Shown here piece by piece: positions 23,643 to 36,817 of a stretch of DNA of 64,000 nt (position 1 is its first letter; each line of letters begins with the position of its first letter). Source of the stretch: Humulus lupulus (lineage: Eukaryota > Streptophyta > Magnoliopsida > Rosales > Cannabaceae); NCBI RefSeq assembly GCF_963169125.1, contig NC_084793.1, positions 218,018,652 through 218,082,651 on the forward strand. Direction: 5' to 3'. Below the pieces are notes generated by a model. That model ran no database searches and was not told where the DNA came from. It saw only the letters and a list, made by a program, of their open reading frames with translations. The translations under genes were made by a program, and so were the position numbers.

Positions 23643-23884
23643 TATTAGGAAAGCATAAAGTGGAGAATGACTAGAGAAAAAAAATAGAAAGAATTGTGTG
23701 TGCTATTATTTTTATCAATGATCAAGGTTAGGAGTCTATATATACACATTAGTGGCCGAGAGTTACCAGGCTTACACCTATAGAGTTGACTAAGCTAATA
23801 CAACTTAGCCAAGAGCTGCTAGGCTTACACGTATAGAAAATGACAAGGCTCATACAAGCTTAACTAACTCCAATGTCCATAATA
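23643..23884 (-). repeat. Copia-2 3' LTR with TATTA...TAATA ends
   Basis: On the minus strand it begins TATTATGGACATTGG right after the tract TTTGGGGGGGTA (23885-23896) and ends CTTTCCTAATA. The two LTR copies agree exactly to these edges and not beyond, so the ends are TA...TA and not the usual TG...CA. Confidence 0.82.
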
Positions 23885-25911
23885 TACCCCCCCAAACTGA
23901 GAGTAGATAAAGACTGAACGCTGAGTTTGGTCCTAAGCTCAAAAGATCGAGTGCTGGAGAAAGCTTTTGTTAGGAGGTTAGCCATTTGATCAATGGCTGG
24001 AACATGCTTGACTTGAATTGTTCGTTGCATCACCTTTTCTCTAACAATATACAGCTTAAGTTCAATGTGTTTCATATTGGCATGTTAAATTGGATTAGCA
24101 TATAGAAGCACGATACTTAAGTTATCACACCAAACAATAGGAATAGTGGAAAGATTGACTTGAAGCTCATGAAGTAATGATCTTAACCAAAAGAGTTCAG
24201 TCACAACATAAACAAGGTTTTTATAGTCAGGAAATCAAATTTTGTGCAGTAGCCTGATGTTGATCCACGATCATCTGGTTCTGAAGCCCCATCGACATCA
24301 CAGAACGCTTCCAAATTGAGCTTGCTGCAAGACTGAAAATTAAGACCCGTGTCTAGAGTGCCAGCAAGATATCTGAGAATTCTCTTCACCACTTGCCATT
24401 GAGCTTCAGATGGTTCTTACATAAATTGGCATACACGGTTGACACTATAGGAGATCTCTGGCCTTGTAATTGTGGCATATTGTAATGCACCTACAATGCT
24501 TCAATACAATTGTTTGTCACGAACCAGATCACTACCATAAGTAGTTACTTTCTAACATGTTGTTATAGGAGCATAAATGTGTCGAGCATTCTTCATTTTT
24601 GCGCAACTAAGAACATCCATGATATACTTCGTTTGTGATAGATGTAGGCTTCCATCTGCATGTTTGGAGACTTGTATGCCCAAAAAATAATTGAGATGTC
24701 CTAAATCCTTGAGAGTGAATTAATGACTGAGCCTAGAAACCAAATTTGAAATCATTAGTATCTTATTACTAGTAATAAGAATGTCATCCACATATACTAA
24801 AATGAAGATAGTTGTAGATAGAGTTAGGAAAATAAAAAGAGACTGATCAGACATAGCAGATTTGAAACCAAAAGATTGTAAAATGTTGTAAAGTTTTTCA
24901 AACCAAGCTCGAGGAGCTTGTTTCAATCCATAAATTGTTCTGTGCAATTTACAAACCAGATCTGGAGCTTGAGAATCTTCATCCATCGAGTGGTTGTTTC
25001 ATGCTGACTTCTTCTTTGAGTTCTTCATTTACAAACTATTTGTTGATGTCCCATTTATTTGTGAGAGCCAAAGTAAGTAATACCTTGACCGTGGTTGGCT
25101 TAATCACAATGTTGAAAGTTATAAAATTAAAATCAACTTGAGAAAAACTTTTTGCAACAAGTATGGCATTATACTTTTTAATAGTGTCATCTAGATTTTC
25201 TTTCAATTTAAAAATACATTTAGAGCCTATTGCTTTTCTGCCTTTTGGTAGATCACATAAACTCCAAGTATCATTTCTCATGAGAGCGAGTTATTCATCT
25301 CTCATGGAAGTTTTCCAATTTTTATCTTGAAAGGCATCTTCAAAGGTGGAGGGTTCATTTGACACAGCATAAGTCTTAGGCTTCCTAATCCTAGCTTTGG
25401 CTCGAGTGACCATGGCATGATCGTTGTGAGGAGTATGAGCCATAGAAGGAAGATGTTGTGTAGTTTTTTCAACTGGATGAAGATGGGGTTAAGCTATTGC
25501 ATTAGTTTCAGTTTGAATTGGTGAAACTATTGGATAATCTTGACAAGAAGAAATATTATCAGATTCTGTAGAAGCTGGGGCATGATGGGGAAGTGAAGCT
25601 GATTGGTGAGAAGTTGTAGATGTAGCAACAAGAGTAAGTGTATATGATGGTGATTGTTGTCCTTGTATAGAACCTGTGTTACCAAAATTAAATTGTATAA
25701 GAGATGTAATAATAGGAATTGAAGCAAATGGAGTATAGGAGAATTGACTTAGCTGATTATTTGTGATTTTTGTCTTCTTAGCAAAAGGATAATTTGTCTC
25801 GTGGAAAATTACATTTCTAGCAATGTATATTTTACCATCCGAGTCTCAACATTTATAGGCTTTAAGGTTGAGACTATAGCCTAAGAATGTGCATTCTTTT
25901 GACAAATAATT
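23885..25911 (-). pseudogene. Copia-2 reverse transcriptase and RNase H
   Basis: Reading 25900 downward: CTFLGYSLNLKAYKC (end of the integrase region), NDTWSLCDLPKGRKAIG and KCIFKLKENLDD (RT start), KLHRTIYGLKQAPRAWFEKL and VYVDDILITSN (RT with the YVDD box, about 24780), then VKRILRYLAGTLDTGLNF and EPDDRGSTSGYC (RNase H), and KHVPAIDQMANLLTKAFSST (C-terminus). Frameshifts and stops at 24393-24719, near 25000 and elsewhere break it into at least five frames. The usual start of the RT catalytic domain is damaged (KSFSQVDFNFI). Confidence 0.88.
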
Positions 25912-27779
25912 TGTAGTATCCGATCACACAATTTAATAATTGTTTATTTATTTATTGTTCATTGTTTAGTTATTTTTATTATTTGTCTTTTATTTATTTA
26001 TTAGTTAATTGTTGATATTTTCCATTTATATGTGGATGTGTGTGTAGATATGTCTTCGAAGTGTGAGAGAAGACAAAAGAAGAAAGATGGCTATTGAAGG
26101 TAAGCCTTGGGCGTGTAAGAGAGAAAGAGGAGAAGGGTGGCTATTTTTGGTATCAAAGGAAGGAAAGGAAAAGAATGTAAATTAACAATTATGATGGCTA
26201 TTGAATTGTGATCTTTCCACATGGAAATTTTGAAATTGGGTAACAAAGTGAAAGATAGTTGATTCTCTTTTAATTTATGATGATGAGCTGATTTTTGGAA
26301 GCTCGCTGTAGGGAATTTTGAAAATCATAAGGAAGAGGGAATCAAGTGAGATAAAAAGGGAAATTAAGGCATTATGACTATGATTGATTTGATTTATGCA
26401 GTGATAGTCATTAAGTGTGATTCAGTGATAGGATCTTAGGTGAGCAGACTATTAAGGGGCGTACAATGTATGACATTAGGAAAAGGTTCGAGATTTGGTA
26501 ATGAGACTTTGAGAGGATCATGGTATTAATTGAGGATCATATGAATTAATGGGATTCAATCACCATTAAGGGAAAGGGTGCTACACGCCTATATATAGAG
26601 GTGTTTTCCTCTCATTTTTTCTTCACACATCAAAAGGAGAAGAGTAATTTGAGGGTGGCATGAAGCAAATAGAAGGGGAATGCTAGCAGGCGGCGTGAGC
26701 AATAGAGAAGGAAGGCTAGAGTGACGCTTGAGATTTTAGGAGAAAGAATAGGAAAATAATCAAAGTTTGGTAAGCTTTCGTGACTAGTATCTTCTTGGGT
26801 TATTCTTATTTATTTTTTAGTTACCTAAGTTTTGTTCTTTTGATGGTTTAGAGGTGTTAATTTTATACTGCAAGTAGTTGTGGTTGAGGGTTCGGCTACT
26901 AGCAATCCAAGAGGTATCATTTGTTTTGTTCTAAGGTTATTATATGCTAGGGTTCTTCTTATGACTTTGTGGAATAGTATTGTGAGAATTTCACTGTTTT
27001 GCATGGCCCATGCAAACAAGTGTGGGGCTTGGATCTTTGGTTGTTATCTTTTATGGTTATTATTTTAAGCAAAGGTTTTTATGGTGATAGGCTTGTGACT
27101 TGAAGCGGGGTTGTTATATTTCTCAAAGACTCTCTCTCTCGCTCACATAGCAAGTGAGGAAGTAGAAGTGTTTTGTGCTATATGATCTGTTATGGAATTG
27201 CATGTGGTATGCTAAGTTTCAGGAAACGTGTTCTTGGAAAGATAAAAAGTTTGGCATCAGTTGTCATAGTATGACCGAGGTGGTCTCCGAGGACCTCTAG
27301 TGATTCCTCCCAGTCATCTTTTCCACTTACACGTAATTGTGCTCATAAGTGTTGACATGTTTATATTTTTTCTGACTTGTAATTTGTGATAATGTAAACT
27401 TGTTGGTGTACTCTCCTTACTGTGTTGTTAGCTCACCACTTACCTTTTCCCCTACAGGTAATAAGTGAAAGCATGCTTTGTGATGTATGGCGGGTTGAGA
27501 TCATTTCCAAAGGGATGTATGTATGATGTGAGGGGCCTTATGAATGAAAGCGATCAAGAATACCATAGGATCTATGTTATCTTTAGTATTATTTATTTAT
27601 TTATTATGGAGCAAACTCTTTATGTATGAAATTATGTTTCTTTTATTTTTAAATAGACATATGGATGTTCTTGCGTGCTTTTAAGTATCATTAAGAATGA
27701 ATGTTCCATTTTTAGTTTAAAATTAAGTTTTGTTCTAAAATTTCTTTAATAACGAGGGAGGTCAAATTAGGGTGTTACA
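25912..27779 (+). mobile_element. Solo LTR C (TGTAGTATCC...GTGTTACA)
   Basis: A 1868-bp insertion in the Copia-2 pol, starting TGTAGTATCCGATCAC and ending AGGGTGTTACA. Flanks TAATT and AAATC agree at three of five bases. The Copia-2 reading resumes across it in the expected protein order (a KHKFD-like stretch on one side, CTFLGYS on the other). No coding domains. It has a TATA-like CTATATATAGAGG at 26590-26602 that could be the LTR promoter. Confidence 0.85.
26587..26602 (+). promoter_or_regulatory. Putative LTR C TATA box
   Basis: The word TATATATAGAGG lies mid-LTR in the plus orientation, followed by a pyrimidine-rich stretch. Position and sequence fit a retroelement core promoter; function is inferred. 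Confidence 0.4.
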
Positions 27780-29725
27780 AAATCAAACTTGTGTTTGTTG
27801 TACATTCTTAATTGTTGATAGCATACACAACTGAAGACTCTTAACGTATTTTATTGAGGCTGAATGTGAGAAAGAACTTCTAAAGGAGATTTTCATTTAA
27901 GTAGTGGAGTAGGAAGTTTGTTGTATAGATATGCTAAAGTTTGAAATGCTTCATCCTAGTACAACATTGGCATTTAGGCATTGTATAGATATGCTAAAGT
28001 TTGTTGTGTCGATGCCTTTGTTCAACAGTCCCTTGTTGTTGATGAGTGCCAGGGGATGAAATGTGATGATGAATGCCATTGTCTGCAAGAAAATTAGTGA
28101 ACACACGATATTCTCCCCCCCCCCCCCCCTTCCCCCTCCACAAATCAGATTGTATCATTTTTTTTTTTTGGTCCCTAATTGGAGTTCAACTTGGTTTTTG
28201 AAAAGTTTGAATGTCTCTAAAGCATTTGATTTAGCTCTAAGAAGATACAACCAATTGAATTTAGAGTAAGATCCACAAATAAGATATAATTCATGTATTC
28301 ATTTTTCCTAGGAGAAAGTGTAGTGCCCAAATATTGTTAAGAACAAGATCTAAAGAGGCTGGATATTTAGTATTTGTAGTAGGAAAAGAAAGATTGTGAA
28401 TTTTTTATAAACAACATGCAAAACAAAAGAATTCATTTATTTTATTATACTGAAAATATTACATTGGTTCATCACCAATTTTACAAATTTAATTGATGGA
28501 TGTCTCAGACTATTATGCCAGGGATTGTAAAATTGAGATTGATTAGTACCCATAGAAACAATTTAACTATTCATTTGAGGAAATCTTTGATTGACAACAT
28601 TGTCGTTGAGGCTTGTTGGAATGAAATGAGGTGGTTCAAACACATATAGGCCATCTTTAAGGATGCCTTGCATTAAAATCTTGTGACTGTCCTGATCATG
28701 CACAAAACAAGTGTTTAAATAATATGTAAAATAAACATGATTGTCAAAGGAAAACTTCCAAACAATCATTCTATTTGTTGTTGTAGGAACATAAAGAAGC
28801 ATCTTTAAAGAAAGAATTCTAAGATTGAAATTTGAAATATAAGAAGAATTTCCAAGATTAGAAATGTGCAAACCTGAGCCATCTACACTATGCAATTGTT
28901 CATTAACATGGTAAGGTTGTTTTTGCATGAGATTTACAGCATCATTTGTGATGTGGTTCGTAGCTTCTGAATCCGGATACAATGAGGAATCCAAACCAGT
29001 AGCTTAAGAGGCCACCATGGCAGCCATGTTGATTGAGTTTGAGGACCAATTAGAGTTTTTAGAATGAACATTTTGATCATAATTGTACCAAAAATTAGCA
29101 ACTATATTTCCTAGCCTAGAAACTTGACATTGAGTTCTATGCCTCCTCTTTTGAAGTTAATGAGTTTAAACCTTGAGAACTACAACTAGAAGATGGTGGT
29201 TTAAATTTGTTTTGACTAGAGGCATTCGGATTGGATTTGGAAAAAATGTTAAAATTTATGCCATTGTTGCTGTTGGTGGCCCATCGAGACTTGTTATTGA
29301 CAGAATTATTTTGCGTAACTAAGTTGGCAGCAACTTTCATTATATCAAGGTCATAAGACAATTTTTCCACTCTTGATTCTTGAGAAAGAAGAAGAACATG
29401 TAGTTCCTCCACTTAGTAGGGCTCAATTCTTGTGTTAACCAAGATGATAAAGTGATCATAAGTAGTTGGTAAGCCATTAAAAATGGAATCTATGTGATCT
29501 TGAGATGACATAACACACCCAACAGAAGAAAGTTTATCAACATTAGACTTTATATTTTAAGAAGAATTTCATTAATAAATAGGGAACCTTTCTTGGTAGG
29601 CTGCAATAAAGATTTAGTTGTGATATCTTGGCTCGAGTTTGAGTAGTGAAACGTTGTTCTAGAGTGCGCCATATTTGAGACAAAGTAGTAGAACCAACCA
29701 ATTTGGTGAGAATGCTTGTTTTTAT
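27780..29725 (-). pseudogene. Copia-2 integrase remnant, pre-integrase, protease and gag C-terminus
   Basis: Minus-strand order: 29137-29412 gag (SYDLDIMKVAANLVTQNN), 28563-28994 protease and linker with YPDSEATNHITNDAVNLM, then WHNSLRHPSIK and NQCNIF (GAG-pre-integrase, about 28450-28540), and degraded integrase near 27800-28060. The protease motif is DSEA instead of DSGA. Most of the integrase core is missing between 28062 and 28290, where a run of 16 C (about 28114-28129) and a T run occur. A 21-bp word is duplicated at about 27916 and 27982. Confidence 0.8.
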
Positions 29726-31996
29726 TGTAGCGTCCCGATACTTCTAATAGAATTAAGTATCTTGATTAGCATGTCGAGAGGACATGTGGGTAATAATTTA
29801 ATTTATGTGATTATGTGATTGAGTATGCTTGAATATGTGTATTAAATGTGCTTAAAGACCCGCTTTTGTTAAAAATGGGCATTTCATAATTTTCACCCGT
29901 TGAGGCTATAATTGTAATTTTATATGATATGTACTTAAGAACATATTATTATGTTGATATATTTGTGATATTCGACACGAGCAGATCCTTTTGAGAAATT
30001 TAGTGGAAAAGTCACAACGAGGATTTATATCCGGCTCGGGGTGAGCCAAGGGATATTTTAATAATTTCACACGTTTTGGGAATTATTGGCTTATGAGATA
30101 TTTTTTGGGAGAAAATATTGGCATGGAAGATTAGTGAACTAAATTGGGAATTAGAGGTGCAATTTGATGTTTAGTGGGGAATTTAATGTCAAATGACCAA
30201 AGTTCCCTTGGGGACTAGTCTTGAGGATAACTTAGATTGAAAGAAAAATGGTCTTTTAACCATGGGATGGGCATACAAGCTAAGTGTTTTGAGCAGTCTA
30301 CCCTTCATGTTTTCCTCCTAAGCCTTCTTTGAGTTGGTTCTCCTCTTGTTCACTAAGCATTCAAGACTGTCAAAGCTAGATCAAGCTTTGATTTTGAGGA
30401 ATTTGGAGGAGATTTGACATTTCTTGAAGGATTAGAAGCTTTTGGAGACTTAAAAAACAATCAAGGATTTTCAAATTCTGTAAGTTAATTTCTTCTTTTC
30501 TTAGGTTTTCATGTTATTTTGGGTGTTCTTGAGTTTTATAGGTTTTTACTTTGAATTTTTAGTTTGGGTGGTTCTGGAAGGTTTAGTTGGATGTTTTGAG
30601 GATTGGGAATCGTTTATAACCTGCTTGGAGGTTCGATTACTATTGGTTTTATGGATTTTAGTTGGGATTTTTGGAATTGGGAGTAAAAAGTTTGAGTTTA
30701 AGACTCAAAGGTTCCATTTGATAATTTGATGTGTTTTATTTTAGTTTTGTGTACTTTTATGCTAAGGGTAGGTTTTACTATTGAGTTATAGGTGAAATAT
30801 GGTCAGAAATTATGTTGGAAGTCTGTTTTGGGCCTAGTTTTGGGACTGAAATGCAAGGAAAACGCAAATTTTGGGTTTGTCGCATTAGCGTCGCAACGCT
30901 TGTGAATGAGTGCCACAATGCGTATGCGTTTCTTCGAGAGTGGGTTTGCTCTCGAACTTCTGTAGCACCGTGACCCGTTAGAAGGGCGTCGCGATGCTAA
31001 TGTCCAACTTTTGAGGGAAGCATCTAGGAAGGCGCTATGGTGCTAATTTCTTTTCAGGGTTTTTGTTTAGGGTTTTGGGAGTTAGGCTCGAGAGGCTTGC
31101 AAGACGATTCCACTACCTGGTTTGGTGGAATCAGAGGTCCCGAGAACTAGGGCTTTGCCTTTGAGCCCATTATCAGATATAGTTCCTAATAAGTGTACCA
31201 ATTGTGTTGTGACTAGGGTTTCCGTAAGGCTTGGAGAAGGGATTGCACTCGGGGTCATTCCGTTGTCTACACTGAATCGAGGTAAGAAAACAAGCACATG
31301 GACCGAGACTTAGGCACCAACCTTGACCATGGAACACAGTTATAACCGTGCCTTGAATCTGTTTAGTGTTGAATGTTTTACTTTATAACTGCATAGGTTG
31401 CATCAATTATTTGTAATTATTTGTGATTAATTGGCTACGCGTAATTGGAAATAAACATGTGGAATGTAGGTCGTTATGGCAGGGCCACCATGGGGGTACG
31501 GTATTCACCTATTCAGCATAGGTCGTTATACTTGTTGAAAAGTAAACTCGAATCTGTTTATGATCGGTGAATTATGTATTTGATGTTAATGCTTATTTGA
31601 ATACCTGTTATATCTGGATGGGTTTTCTTGCAAGGCCTTGGCCCATGGGTGCTTTGTGGTGCAGGTAAGGGCAAGGGGCGGTGTGTAAATACTCAGCCTG
31701 GTCAGCTACCATGATCAAGATATATTTTGAGGAACTTAGGATGTTAGTCCACCTTTGCCGCTTAGGTGGGCTATTTTTGTAACTTTTGATATAACTATAT
31801 TTTTGTTTAAAGCCTTTTGGATCCCTTGTGTATATTAAAATATTTTAAATGTGAAATCAAAATTCCATTGACCAAAATTTTTACTATCTAAACTATATTT
31901 AAACTTAATTACACTTTTGAGTCCAAATGACTGGCTTACCGAGTTAAGCACTGTTTTAAACACAGTGTAATGATCCTGAATTAGTAGAGAGTTACA
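29726..31996 (+). mobile_element. Solo LTR D (Gypsy-type, TGTAGCGTCCC...GAGTTACA)
   Basis: A 2271-bp insertion in Copia-2 gag flanked by TTTAT and GTTAT (4/5 match). It starts TGTAGCGTCCCGATAC and ends TAGAGAGTTACA. Its 3' part (AACACAGTGTAAT, TTGGCCCATGGGTGC) is related to the LTR fragment at 49744-50185 and to the inverted LTRs at 33311-39188. A patch rich in GTCGC/GCGTC words lies at 30860-31050. The ORFs at 30511, 31082 and 31122 are in LTR sequence and are not accepted as genes. Confidence 0.87.
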
Positions 31997-32269
31997 GTTA
32001 TGGAGGAAAGCAACCATGATAAGAGGAGTTGATCTTGTCTTTCACAAGTAATAAAATCTTAGTTAATGGTGTTGTTAATTTCTTTTGCAATATAGTTGTA
32101 ATTCTTCCATTTGGGTTTGTTTTCATCAAGAAAATGTAGAAGATCATGACCTAGAACATTAGCATCAATTTTTTGTTTCTAAAGAAGATGATTTTCATTA
32201 TCGAGGTTCACAGAGACTGAGTGATTGAATAACACTTGTGTGTAGTTGTTAGAGCTTGAAGCAGAGGCG
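31997..32269 (-). pseudogene. Copia-2 gag N-terminus
   Basis: The minus-strand reading downward from 32269 gives TASASSSNNYTQVLFNHSVS and then ANVLGHDLLHFLDENKP, a Copia gag start (the usual LLWKQ reads LL, stop, KQ). The initiator ATG lies on the other side of Copia-3 at 45399-45401, directly beyond the duplicated GTACC. LTR D separates this part from the rest of gag at 29725. Confidence 0.8.
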
Positions 32270-32274
32270 GTACC

Positions 32275-33310
32275 TGTTAGGAGTATGTCCTAAAAGCATG
32301 TAAAAGACATTTCATATTCCAATGAATAAATAAATACAATGGTCTATTATTGTTATATTTAGATTATTAAATTATTGTTTGAATAATTTTCTTTGTAAAT
32401 ATCAAAAAAATTCCATATTCATTATTGAGAATGTGATCTTTTATTAGTACGAGAGAATTAAGATCACATGAATGAATAAAAATAGTCAACAACAAATTGA
32501 AGTTATCGAATTCTTTAATTAGGGTTGTAAGTACGGTTTACTGAGTATCATGTTGATACAAATAATCTAGATTCAGATTATTGATGTGGTAAGACATCTC
32601 GGTAAATGTGCTTTATATAATATGATTATATATGACAAGGACTGATATGAATAAAAGTCTTTATCCAAAAACAATTTAATAATAAAAATTTGTAATTCAT
32701 ATCATAACTAATGATCATTTATAGATCAACCTAAATCCTGAGTGTTCATGAACTCCTGTTTATGTTTATTAAATCTTTTGATTCATTTGTTAAGGTATCT
32801 TCATAGAATGAGGCTAATGACTTTTGTTTTGGAGATTTAATATCATTGATGGTTGGGAACATGTATCAACAATACGGAATCTAATCTTTCCTAACGGATC
32901 GTATATTGATTCTCTTAAGGGTTAATTCTGGAACTGAATGATTTTGAGCTCAAATCTATAATTAGATTATAGATTAATTATTTACTAGTGAATTAATGGT
33001 ACTTATGGAATAAGAAGTAAATTAGAAAGGTAAAATGGTAATTCTTCCATTCTAATTTATATGAATGGACAACTTAAAATAAGATTTCTGTAAAAGTATA
33101 TCTATAACATAAATAGTTCAATTCTGAATTTATAGTGGAGAAATATCATAATTAATAAATTAACTATTATGATTAAAAAGTTTAATTATTTAGTTTTAAT
33201 TTATTGGACCTTAATGTTATAGATCCATGGTCCCTAAAATGGCTCGAACAAACACTGACAAAGATAAATACAAAAATTGGCAAAATAACTTATTTGATAA
33301 GTAAAATATT
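32275..33310 (+). repeat. Copia-3 5' LTR, truncated
   Basis: Aligns to 43499-44569 of the 3' LTR, with small differences and one ~45-bp segment missing (3' copy 44279-44326). It breaks off at GTAAAATATT; the 3' copy continues for another 823 bp that are found nowhere in the 5' region. Confidence 0.9.
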
Positions 33311-35690
33311 TGTAATGCCTTGGATAGCCAAGACTACTACACTGTGTGTTTATAAAGGTGCAAGACTTGCTAATCAATTCATTTAATTCAAAACGTGTTA
33401 CTGAAACTGTAGTTGAATTAGGGTTAAAAGATTTTGGTCTCAAAACATGCATTTTCTATAAAAGAAACATTTTCTTTTTACATGGGATCCCAAGAGTAAT
33501 AAGTTTAAGACCGTTTACAAAAGATTTAAGATTAAAATACATTTGCTAGCCACTCTAAGGCAAAACAGACAGTTAAGCATTTCTCGTCATGTTCCACTCC
33601 TCGGTCGTGGCGGCCAAACAGCTGACTATGTACATTTATCCCTGCAGCTCTCCATCTCAGGGATGGTACAACTTGCCTTTGCCTTTTCCTTTACCTGTAC
33701 CACGTAGCACCTGTGAGCCAAGGCCCAGCAAGAAAACACAACAATAGAGCATAATCATTCAACAGACAATCAGATAACCCATACCGCATAAGCATGTACT
33801 CAACAGTCTAAGCATTCATGTTAATCAAGTATTCAACCTACCAAGTATATCATTTCATATTAGTAATCAAATCACATATGATAACTAGGGTTAACGCCCT
33901 TAGGCCGCACCCTCTATTTATCCCACTGACTCCGGCCCGCCTAAACCGAGCTCAGTGAATATTAAGCTGTCCTCAGCTACCAGTGGCCGAGTCGCTCCAT
34001 GTTCGCAAGTATTATTTACGGCACCCTTAGGCCGTTTATCACATGTCCCATGGCATAATACCATATATGACATCATACAGATATAGGGAGCTCTTAGTCC
34101 CATCACAAACACATAACCGGGTGTGGTTTTCTTACCTTTGATTTGCTAGCTTTGTTTAATTTGATCCTCGAGCATGATCCCTCCTGAGCCCTAGCGTACA
34201 CCTAGTCACAGCCATAGATCATAATCATCACCTAACCTCAAATCCAAAACCTAGCATTGGGACCAATCCCGAGCCCTCGGAAAGCCCTAATTCCACCAAA
34301 CGGGGTGGTGGAATTAAACCCCGAATCCCCGGGCAAAAACCCTTGAAAATAACCCAAAAACCCCTTTCTGGAAACAGGGTAGCACTACGGTGCTCTAAGG
34401 AGAGCGCTACAGCACTACAAACAAAGCCTAAAATGCCCCAGACCACATAGCCTAGCACTACAGCGCCAAGTGACTAGCCTGTAGCGCTAGTCACAGCACA
34501 GCCCTGCACAACATTTTCTCCTTCGAATTTTCCTGAGCCAAACCTACTCAAAACTCAACCAAACTTCAAAGGAAGCCTCCCAACATCGTCCACTCATCCC
34601 ATAAGTCCCAACCACACAAAACTCAATCACATGCACTCCAAATCACAAAATTCACCATGGCTGAACCTAAAGCTCATAATCTCAGCAAAACCACAGAAAT
34701 TACAAAGCTTGAAACTAGAGTTTCTTACCTTTGATGGATGAGTTCAACTTAGGTTATCCTCCACACCAGGTTAGCCTTCACCTCCTCAAAGCATTAGCCT
34801 CAACTCCCTAGAATTCCCCATCAAAACCCAACTCAAAATCCACAACAATACCAGGAACTAGAAACTAAAAAGCTACCTTGGACCTTACCTCAAATGATGA
34901 GTATCCCCTGCCAATTCCTCAAACTAGACCAAAGACCTTAGCCTCAAGCTCCTGCCTAGACTCCCTCTAAATTTTAGCTCCAAACTCCTTCAAGAAATGG
35001 AGAAGAGACCTCCAACCGAATGAGAGAGAGAGAGATAGACTCCTAATTACCTTTTTTATTCCTTTTCTCTTCTTTCTTTTCTTCAGACCTCTACTGCCTT
35101 CTACACATTCCACTAAAGTATAAAACTTAATAATACTTATCCCCTTATAAACCAAATGACCCCAATACCCTCCAATAAAAATTTAAGCCCTTAACCCATC
35201 CAAGGGCATTCTGGCCATTTATTCCCAATTCCCGCTAATTCCTCGAGTGTCTCTAATATTTGTCACTTTCATCCCGACACCTAACCAATCACCAATTATA
35301 TTCCCTAATATCAAAATATACTCCAATATATTCTCCAAATTCCAATAAATACCCCCAGGCTCGCCCCGAGCCGGGTATAAATCCCCGCCGTGACTTTTTC
35401 GCTAAATTGCTCAATAGGATTGCCTCGAATCACAGATTACAAATATGTCCACATAATAATGTGGTCTCGACAATTTATCACATATATATATATACAGTTA
35501 TGCCTTCAACGGGCCAAAATTGCAATTATGTCATTCTAACCTAATCAGGGCCTACATGCATTCTAGTACACATAGTCATGCATCACTGATATTCAAATAA
35601 TCATATAACATGCATTTAACCATTAAATCACATATAATCCAATTATGCCCTCCTGGCACACTAATCAAGGCCCTTAAGCCTTATTAGTAA
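33311..35690 (-). repeat. Inverted Gypsy LTR, left arm
   Basis: Reverse complement of 36812-39188: the plus strand begins TGTAATGCCTTGGATAGCC, the complement of the right arm's end GGCTATCCAGGGCGTTACA. It carries the same landmarks in inverse order (complement of CTTGGCTCACGGGTG near 33710, the CGGGGCGAGCC block near 35360). Its inner edge at 35690 lacks the first ~15 bp of a normal LTR start. The ORFs within (34228, 34967, 35260 and others) are LTR sequence, not genes. Confidence 0.9.
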
Positions 35691-36817
35691 ATTTGGATCG
35701 GATTTGTGTTCCAAATGATGAGGGAATCAGACGAAAGATACTAGATGAGTCTCATACGATGTCGTACTCACTTCATTCGGGTACCACGAAGATGTACCAG
35801 GATCTAAAGATGTTATATTGGTGGCTCGGGATAAAGAAGGACGTGGTTGAGTACGTAGCCAAGTGTTTAACCTGTCAGCAGGTGAAAGCTAAGCATCAGT
35901 GACCGGTAGGGTTGCTTCAGCCTTTGGGTATTCCCGAGTGGAAATGGGAGGACATTACAATGGATTTTGTAGGAGGTTTACCCAGAACTGTAGGGCTTCA
36001 TGACTTGGTGTGGGTGATAGTGGACAGATACACCAAGTCAGCCCATTTTCTTCCAGTGAAGTCGACATATACAGTGGATCAATATGCTGAGTTGTACGTG
36101 AGGGAGATCATACGTCTCCATGGGATTCCTAAGTCTATAGTGTCAGACCGGGATCCTATCTTTACCTCCAAGTCTTGGGGTGGTTTGTAGAAGACTATGG
36201 GGACTCAGTTGAAGTTCAACACAGCCTTTCATCCCCATACTGATGGACAGTTTAAGAGGACGATTTAGGTGTTGGAGGATATGCTCAGAGCGTGTGTGAT
36301 CGACTTTGAGGGATCATGGAGTAAGTATCTCTCGTTGATTGAATTTTTGTATAACAATAGTTACCAATCAACGATTGGAGTGGCTCCCTACGAGATGTTA
36401 TATGGGAGAAAGTGTAGATCACCTATTCATTGGGATGAAATGGGTGAGAGGAAGTATTTGGGCCTAGATATGGTTCAAAGGAAAAGTGAAGCTATAGAGA
36501 AGATCCGAGCTAGGATGCTCGCCTCACAGAGCAGACAGAAAAGCTACGCTGATCCCAAGTGTAGGGACGTGGAGTTCCAGGTTGGGGACCACGTGTTTCT
36601 TCGAGTTTCACCGTTGTGAGGGGTGAGGAGGTTTGGAAAGAAGGGCAAGCTAAGCCCTAGGTCCATTGGACCTTTTGAGATCCTGGAAAGGATCTTTCAG
36701 GTGGCTTACAGGTTAGCCTTGCCACCATCGTTTTCTGGAGTCCATGACGTACTCCATGTTTCTATGCTCTGGAAGTATGTTTCAGATGTGACTCATGTGT
36801 TAAGGTATGCAGATTAA
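35691..36817 (+). pseudogene. Gypsy integrase fragment between inverted LTRs
   Basis: Plus-strand frames 35693-35902, 35912-36190, 36269-36619 and 36623-36817 form one integrase: zinc-binding ESH...LHSGTTKMY and AKCLTCQQVK, then DITMDFVGGLP and IVSDRDPIFTS (the two catalytic D blocks), then GVAPYEMLYGRKCRSPIHW and a C-terminal [20 protein letters not shown]. Upstream RT and RNase H are absent. The block that normally reads SERTI reads FKRTI followed by a stop, so the catalytic E is lost. Four in-frame stops (near 35900, 36187, 36267 and 36617) are each explained by C-to-T changes in CGA or CAG codons. Confidence 0.88.
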
